Notes under the pieces: generated by a model
What the model was told of the DNA's origin: nothing
What the model saw: the letters and a program-made list of their open reading frames with translations, nothing else
Databases searched by the model: none
Assembly (NCBI GenBank): GCA_018898235.1
Contig: JAHIJU010000165.1
Location: forward strand, 1-6,409
DNA: 6,409 nt
Origin: Actinomycetota bacterium
GTDB taxonomy: Bacteria; Actinomycetota; Actinomycetes; Actinomycetales; Cellulomonadaceae
Direction: 5' to 3'
Made by a program: the position numbers and the translations under genes
Shown: positions 1-5,300 of the stretch, piece by piece
Numbering within the stretch: the stretch's first letter is position 1
How the letters are laid out: the number at the start of each line of letters is the position of its first letter

Positions 1-1
1 G

Positions 2-787
2 ACCGACTCCGGCATCCCCGACTACCGGGGTCCGGACTCCCCGCCCCGTCGTCCGATGACCTACCAGCAGTTCGTGTCCGACGAGGCGTTCCGGCGCACC
101 TACTGGGCGCGCAACCACGTCGGCTGGCGGCACGTCCACCGGACCCTGCCCAACGACGGGCACCGCGCGTTGGCCCGGCTGGAGCAGCGCGGGCTCGTGA
201 GCGGCCTCATCACCCAGAACGTCGATCTGCTGCACGAGCAGGCGGGGTCGGTGAATGTCATCGACCTGCACGGCCGGTACGACCGGGTGGTCTGCCTGCG
301 CTGCGGGCACCGGTACTCGCGGGCCGAGGTGGCCGCGCGGCTCGACGACCTCAACCCCGGGTTCGCGGCCGATGTCGCCGACGTCGAGATCGCACCCGAC
401 GCCGATGCGGTCATCGAGGCGACCGAGGGGTTCGTCGTCGCGGACTGCTGGGCGCCCGACCCCGACGGCGGGTCCGGGCCGTGCGGCGGGATGCTCAAAC
501 CCGAGATCGTCTACTTCGGCGAGACCGTCCCGGCCGCCCGGGTCGCGCAGGCGTACGCGCTGGTCGACGAGGCGCAGGCGCTGCTCGTCGCCGGGTCCTC
601 GTTGACCGTGCAGTCCGGGCTGCGGTTCGTCCGACGGGCCGCCGGCCGGCAGATCCCGGTGGCCGTGGTCAACCGCGGGGAGACCCGCGGCGACCGGTTC
701 GCGGACCTCACGCTGCACGCCGGCACGTCCCCGACCCTCACCGCGCTCGCCGACCGGCTGCCGTCGTTGCCCACCACGTCCCGCTGA
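2..787 (+). CDS. Sir2-family NAD-dependent protein deacylase (5' partial)
   Basis: Sirtuins remove acyl groups from lysines using NAD+, giving O-acyl-ADP-ribose and nicotinamide, in the cytoplasm. The reading frame is open from base 2, upstream of the first ATG (base 56), and the part before that ATG encodes the signature TDSGIPDYRG, so the true start lies outside the window and about 261 residues are visible. Counting from the first visible residue: the NAD-binding SGIPDYRG loop (3-10), TQNVD (71-75), the DLHG motif with the catalytic His at 90, zinc cysteines at 98, 101, 149 and 161, KPEIVYFGE, GSSLTV (198-203) and VNRG (223-226). The TQNVDLLH form and the overall style resemble class II (SIRT4-like) bacterial sirtuins. 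One oddity is that the second zinc knuckle is C-x11-C instead of the usual C-x2-C. The gene converges on tadA with a hairpin between them. The family call is firm; the acyl specificity and a cobB-type name cannot be decided from sequence. Confidence 0.93.
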   Translation, partial: TDSGIPDYRGPDSPPRRPMTYQQFVSDEAFRRTYWARNHVGWRHVHRTLPNDGHRALARLEQRGLVSGLITQNVDLLHEQAGSVNVIDLHGRYDRVVCLRCGHRYSRAEVAARLDDLNPGFAADVADVEIAPDADAVIEATEGFVVADCWAPDPDGGSGPCGGMLKPEIVYFGETVPAARVAQAYALVDEAQALLVAGSSLTVQSGLRFVRRAAGRQIPVAVVNRGETRGDRFADLTLHAGTSPTLTALADRLPSLPTTSR

Positions 788-879
788 TCGACGACCGGGG
801 CGCCACGCCGACCGGGGTTGCCCGCGATCCGCCGCACCGGACCGCACTCGGATCGAACGGCGTCCGCCCATCGCCGCAC

Positions 880-902
880 GAGGCCCCGCCGCACGGGGCC
901 TC
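880..902. terminator. Bidirectional hairpin terminator between sir2 and tadA
   Basis: Bases 880-888 pair perfectly with 894-902 (GAGGCCCCG against CGGGGCCTC), leaving a 5-base loop, so the stem is 9 bp and almost all G/C. It sits in the gap between two convergent genes, about 92 bases after the sir2 stop, and its right arm overlaps two bases of the tadA stop codon (901-903). There is no U-tract on either strand, as is common for actinobacterial hairpin terminators. Function is inferred from structure and position only. Confidence 0.6.
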
Positions 903-1365
903 AGGGACGACGGTCCGCGAAGAACTCGCGCAGCACCTCGGCGCACTCGTCCTCGCGGACCCCACCGACCACCTCGACCCGGTGCACGGCCCGTCGGTCG
1001 CGCACCACGTCCCACACCGAGCCGCACGCCCCGGCCTTCGGGTCCCACGCCCCCAGCACGAGCCGCGGCACCCTCGCCAGCACCAGAGCCCCGGCACACA
1101 TGAGGCACGGCTCCAGCGTCACGACCAGCGTGCACCCGTCGAGCCGCCAGGACCCCGCGACCGCCGCCGCCGCACGCAGCGCCCGCACCTCGGCGTGCGC
1201 GGTCGGGTCGCCCTCGGCCTCCCGGGCATTGCGTCCCAGACCCAGCACCTGCCCGTCGGGCCCCAGCACCACCGCCCCGACCGGGACGTCCCCGGTGAGC
1301 AGCGCCGCCCGTGCCTCGTCGAGAGCGACGGACATGGCCGCGGCTTCGTGATCGTGTGCTCGCAC
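901..1365 (-). CDS. tadA: tRNA-specific adenosine deaminase TadA
   Basis: TadA is a zinc-dependent deaminase that converts adenosine to inosine at the wobble position (A34) of tRNA-Arg(ACG), allowing it to read several CGN codons; it acts in the cytoplasm as a homodimer. The chain has VPVGAVV near the N-terminus, then PTAHAE with the zinc His and the proton-shuttle Glu, then the PCLMC zinc cysteine pair, and a C-terminal DECAEVLREFF helix. Two starts are possible: GTG at 1363-1365 (154 residues) or ATG at 1333-1335 (144 residues). I chose the GTG because it keeps the N-terminal helix (HDHEAAAMSVALDEARAAL) that aligns with E. coli TadA, and it puts the active-site residues at H57, E59, C87 and C90, the same numbers as in E. 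coli. The ribosome-binding site is weak (GAAG about 8 bases upstream). The frame stays open much further upstream, but that stretch crosses the intergenic region and runs antisense through upp. The gene is divergent from upp and convergent with sir2. Confidence 0.95.
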   Translation of the reverse strand: MRAHDHEAAAMSVALDEARAALLTGDVPVGAVVLGPDGQVLGLGRNAREAEGDPTAHAEVRALRAAAAVAGSWRLDGCTLVVTLEPCLMCAGALVLARVPRLVLGAWDPKAGACGSVWDVVRDRRAVHRVEVVGGVREDECAEVLREFFADRRP

Positions 1366-1665
1366 CCGACCATCTTCGCCGCTCGGCCCCTCCGCGCCCG
1401 TCCGCCCGACGTCCCGCCTCCTCCGCCCCGTCCGCCCGTCCGCCGGAGCCGGCCCGCCACCCCCTCCAGCCACACCCGAAACCGTCGGACCCGACGCCCG
1501 CGAACCGGAGGTTACGGGCGATCGCGGGCCACCGACCCGCCACAACCACCGGTTCGACGAGCCTGCACCGTCCCGACCGGCTCGGCGGCGCCGCGCACCT
1601 CCGAGACCTGTCTTGTCGCCCCGCCGCCGGGTTCGGGCAGGCGGCCCGACCACTAGGCTGCCGCC
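1366..1665. other. C-rich divergent intergenic region between tadA and upp
   Basis: These 300 bases must hold the promoters of both divergent genes. The left third is strongly pyrimidine-biased on the + strand, with an imperfect low-complexity stretch in which CCCGTCCGCCCG occurs at 1397-1408 and again at 1427-1438. I see no convincing small gene, tRNA or riboswitch. On the - strand a weak TANNNT box (TAACCT, 1514 down to 1509) could be a -10 element for tadA with a leader of about 135 bases, but no good -35 goes with it. A small 5-bp stem (1524-1528 with 1536-1540) is too weak to call. The one clear element is the upp -10 box at the right edge, listed separately. Confidence 0.5.
1654..1659 (+). 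promoter_or_regulatory. -10 box of a probable leaderless upp promoter (TAGGCT)
   Basis: TAGGCT fits the actinobacterial TANNNT -10 consensus and lies at -12 to -7 relative to the A of the upp ATG at 1666, exactly where a -10 element belongs if transcription starts at the A of ATG. There is no Shine-Dalgarno sequence in the six bases between the box and the start codon, which also supports a leaderless mRNA. The -35 region around 1631-1637 (GTTCGGG) is only a weak match to TTGAC. Confidence 0.6.
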
Positions 1666-2301
1666 ATGCGCCTGCACGTCGCCGAGCACCCCCTCGTCCA
1701 CCACAAGCTGACCGTCCTGCGTGACGAGAACACCCCGTCGCCGACGTTCCGGCAGCTCGTCGACGAGCTCGTCACTCTGCTCGCCTACGAGGCCACCCGC
1801 GACGTCGCGGTCCACGACGTCGAGATCCGCACCCCGGTCACGGTGACCACGGGCGTCAAGATCGCCGACCCGGCCCCGTTGGTGGTCCCGGTGCTGCGCG
1901 CCGGGCTCGGCATGCTCGAGGGCATGACGCGGCTGCTGCCGACGGCCGAGGTCGGGTTCCTCGGCATGCGTCGCGACGAGGAGACGCTCGAGGCGATCAC
2001 CTACGCGAACCGGCTGCCCGACGACCTGTCCGGCCGCCAGTGCTTCCTGCTCGACCCGATGCTCGCCACCGGCGGCACCCTGGTCGCGGCCATGGACTAC
2101 CTGCTGACCCGCGGCGCCCGCGACGTCACCGCGATCTGCCTGATCGCCGCGCCCGAGGGCCTGGCCACGGTCGAGAAGTTCGTCGGCGACCGGGCCGACG
2201 TCAAGGTCGTGGTCGCCGCTGTCGACGAGCGCCTCAACGAGAAGGCGTACATCGTCCCCGGCCTGGGCGATGCGGGCGACCGGCTGTACGGCATCGTCTG
2301 A
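1666..2301 (+). CDS. upp: Uracil phosphoribosyltransferase
   Basis: The enzyme converts uracil and PRPP to UMP and pyrophosphate in cytoplasmic pyrimidine salvage. The 211-residue chain is close to the usual ~208-residue bacterial length. It starts with the typical EHPLVHHKL (7-15). It carries VPVLRAGLGMLEGM (74-87), the PRPP-binding loop LLDPMLATGGT (128-138), the AAPEGL segment (161-166) and the uracil-binding tail YIVPGLGDAGDR (195-206), and ends in the family-typical YG-x-V. All expected catalytic motifs are intact. The ATG at 1666 is chosen because homology begins immediately after it. There is no ribosome-binding site and the -10 box is 6 bases away, which suggests leaderless transcription. 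It appears to be monocistronic, divergent from tadA and convergent with the large sigma-factor gene, with a hairpin 37 bases after the stop. Confidence 0.97.
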   Translation: MRLHVAEHPLVHHKLTVLRDENTPSPTFRQLVDELVTLLAYEATRDVAVHDVEIRTPVTVTTGVKIADPAPLVVPVLRAGLGMLEGMTRLLPTAEVGFLGMRRDEETLEAITYANRLPDDLSGRQCFLLDPMLATGGTLVAAMDYLLTRGARDVTAICLIAAPEGLATVEKFVGDRADVKVVVAAVDERLNEKAYIVPGLGDAGDRLYGIV

Positions 2302-2325
2302 CCCGTCGACCGCGCGACGCCGGTC

Positions 2326-2362
2326 CGCGGTCAGCCACCCGCAGTCGCGGTCAGCCACCCGC
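2326..2362. repeat. Two-copy 17-base direct repeat, 20-base period
   Basis: The sequence CGCGGTCAGCCACCCGC occurs exactly at 2326-2342 and again at 2346-2362, separated by 3 bases, in the 80-base gap between upp and the convergent large gene. Each copy can form a small GCGG/CCGC hairpin. The second copy forms the core of the longer terminator-like hairpin at 2338-2371. It looks like a local tandem duplication; no mobile element or attachment site is visible. Confidence 0.8.
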
Positions 2363-2371
2363 GTCTGCGGG
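2338..2371. terminator. Bidirectional hairpin terminator between upp and the large sigma-factor gene
   Basis: The left arm 2338-2344 (CCCGCAG) pairs with 2365-2371, and the inner arm 2346-2350 (CGCGG) pairs with 2359-2363. A single T-T mismatch (2345/2364) separates the two blocks, and the loop is 8 bases (2351-2358). That gives 12 base pairs, nearly all G/C. The hairpin begins 10 bases past the stop of the - strand gene and 37 bases past the upp stop, so it is well placed to end both transcripts. There is no U-tract. Confidence 0.7.
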
Positions 2372-2381
2372 GACCCGGGAG

Positions 2382-5300
2382 CTACGGCGTCGCGGGCAGC
2401 TCGGACTCGACCGTGACGACGCCGAGCAGGTACTGGTCGCCGGTCGTCGTCGCCGACAGCGAACCCAGGTCCGACGTCATCGTGACCGGCGCGAACGCCT
2501 TGGCATCCACCCCCAGGGAGTTCTGGAACCGCCACCCGGTCGCCGTCGAGTCGAAGGCGTTCGTCGACCGCCCGGCCGAACCGTCCCAGCCCACGGGCGT
2601 CAGGGCAGAGCCGTTGAGCAGCAGCCGGTCCCCGGTCGCGGTGCGGTCACCCTCCCAGGCGACGACTCCGACCGTGGCTCGGGTCCCGGTCTCGGCGGTG
2701 AACTCGAACACCGGCGCCGCGCTGCTCGTCCCGCTCCACGTCCCACCGTCGTAGACGGTCACCGAACGCGCCCCGGTCTCGACCGCGGCCTCGGTCCCGT
2801 AGACGACGACCAGCGACCAGCCCGCGTAGTAGTTGGCGGTCCCGCCGTCCTGGGTGCCGGGGGTCGCCACGGCGGCATCGGCCACCGACCAGGCGCCTGC
2901 ACCGCCCGTCCGGACGAGCTCGGTCACATCGGCGTACGACTGGTAGTAGTCGCGTCCCGCGTTGTCGGTCTTGTCCGCGATCACCGCCCCGGCCACCGGG
3001 GAGTACGCGGCGCCGGGCCCGGCGAGCAGCACCTTTGTCCGGTCGGTGCTCCAGGTGTCGGAGGCGGCGGCATCGGCCGACCAGTAGAGCCCGGCCCACA
3101 GCACCGGCGCGCCACCCGGCACCGCGAGGGTGGTGGTCGACGAGTTGGCGCGCGTCGTCGGCCTGGTCACATCGGTCGGCGGGTTGTCGTCGAGCGGGGT
3201 CATGGTCAGCCCGTTGTTGTCCGCCGTGCCGTCGCGCACGATGGACGTGCAGCGCGCCGACGTCACGCAGGACAGCAGCGGGGCCCCGACCTGCGTCACG
3301 TGCACATCGCCGGTGAAGGACACCTGCGGCACCAGCCCGCCCGACGACGCCACCACCGGCAGCGACCCGTGCGCGGTGATCCCGCCGTCGGCCACGACCG
3401 AGATCCCGGTCGCCGCGGTGACGGCTCCCGCGGCCTTGACGTGGACCAGCACCTGGGTGCTGGTCCCGGCATCCAGCAGCCCCAGGTCGCAGACCACCTG
3501 ACGCGGTCCGGCACCCTGGGCGCACCCGGGCGTCTGAGCGCCCGCATCCGCGACGTAGGCGATCCCCGCGGGCAGCGCCAGCGTGGCGACGACCCCGGAC
3601 GCCGCGGCACCCGCGGCCACGTCGACGGAGAACGTGGCTGTGCCCGCCTCCCCGTCCGTGAGCAGCAGACGGGCGCCCGTGGTGCCGACAGCGACGACCG
3701 GTGCGCGGGCGGTCAGCGCCAGCGTGGCGGCCTCGTCGACGTCGGCGTCGTCGGCACCCGCTGCGACGGACAGCTCGCCGAGCCGACCGAACTGCCCCGC
3801 CGCGGCGGTCAAGGGAACGTCGAGCGACGCCCGGGCCTGCGGGGCCAGCCCGTCACGGGTGCAGACCTGGAGCTCGTCGGTGACCTGGCAGCTCCAGCCG
3901 TCGCCGGTGGCGACGCCCGCCCACGCCGCGCCCGAGGGGCGGGTGAGAGTGAGGGTGGTCTGCCCGGCGGCCAACGACCCGGTGTTCGTGACCGTCACCG
4001 GGACCGCTGTCGAGGTGCCGAGGGCCAGGGCGCCGAGCTCGGCCGGGGTGGCGACCAGCAGGTGCGCAGGGGTCGAGACCGAGTACTGCACGAGCGCGGA
4101 CCCCGCCCGTCGGGTGGGACCGAAGCTCAGACCCACCGTGCCGGTGACCTCCGCGCCACCGCTCCCGACCACCAGGTCCAGCCGCAGCGTCGATGTGGAC
4201 CGCCCCGGCAGCACAGCGGTGCAGACGATGGTGCCGGTACCCGGCGTGCAGCTCCACGGTCCGCTGGTCGAGGTCGTGCTGCGCACCCCCGACGGCAGTG
4301 CGACCTCGACGCGCGCGGGCGCCGAGTGGGTCGTCCCGACGGCACCCTCGTTGGCGACCTCGACGGAGAGCTGGCGGCTGCGCCCCACGACGAGGGCGAC
4401 CGTCGGCACGGAACCCCGCAGCGCGATCCGGGCCGGAGCAGGCGCGATCGCGACCGGCAGCGACGACACGGACGCAGGGGCGTCCGCGCCCTCGAAGCGC
4501 AGCCCGACGGTCCCGTCCGCCGCCTCGTACAGCTCGTCCACCGAGACGTGCAGCACCAGCTCGGTGCGCACCCCCGGCGCCAACGAGCCGACCGTGCACC
4601 GGGCCGCGACGTCACCGCTGCCATGGACGCACACCCAGGAGGCGGAGGCCGCCGGGACGGCCGCCCCGCCCGAGGCGATGATGTTGCCCTCCAGCAGCCC
4701 GGTCAGGTTTACCCCGGCGGGGAGCACGACGTCGGCGGTCACCGCCGTCGACGCCCGGCCGCCGACGTTCGCGATGCCGAAGGTCAGCGTCTGGTCGTCC
4801 AGGCCCGCCGTGAGCGACAGCCCGCCGCCGGACGTGTCCACCACGACCTGGGCCGGGGCGGGGGCGGGCGTCGAGGTCGCGACCGGCGTCGGGTTCGCCA
4901 CCGGAGTCGGCTCGACGACCGGCCTGACCGGGTCCGGGGAAGCAGCCGGCGCGGCCGAAGGAGAGCCCGTGGGAACGGCGGGCGCGGGCAGCGTCGCCTC
5001 AGGTGTCGGGGCCGCCCCGGCCTGCACCTGGGACGACACGGCCGGATCCGGGACGCCCTGCTCGGCCGGGCTGGAGGTGCTCGACGTCGGGAACGGCTGC
5101 TCGGCGGTCGGCGCACCCCCGCCGACGGCCTGTGCGACGACCACCACCGTGGCGGCCACCGCGACCACGGCGACGACGACGGCCGCGACCGCAGCAGCCG
5201 GAAGGGCCGCGAGCGCTGCGAGCAGACCGCCTGCCGCGGCCGCGGCGCCGGCCGTCCCGGCACCCGCGGTGGCCGCGACCGCACCCGCCAAGGCGCCACC

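Noticed and set aside
1397..1444. GTCCGCCC-type repeats considered as a possible repeat array
   Set aside because: The units are short and irregular in a C-rich stretch, with no conserved spacer structure or symmetry; low-complexity GC-rich DNA explains them.
1546..1575. GGTTCGA sequence resembling a tRNA T-loop in the tadA-upp gap
   Set aside because: No matching T-stem, anticodon arm or acceptor stem can be built around it.
481..1656. 391-codon open frame on the + strand spanning the end of sir2, all of tadA in antisense and the intergenic region
   Set aside because: It overlaps two well-supported genes in other frames, and its product is Arg/Pro-rich with no domain signature.
2382..2402. 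LPATP at the extreme C-terminus of the large protein, resembling an LPXTG sortase signal
   Set aside because: The Gly is replaced by Pro, and there is no following hydrophobic segment or basic tail, so it cannot work as a normal sorting signal.
901..2535. 544-codon open frame on the - strand with TadA at its C-terminal end, suggesting a large N-terminal fusion
   Set aside because: Everything upstream of the GTG at 1365 crosses the intergenic region and then runs antisense through the intact upp gene. The extra sequence is Arg/Gly/Asp-rich with no domain motifs, and TadA with the GTG start has normal length and residue numbering.
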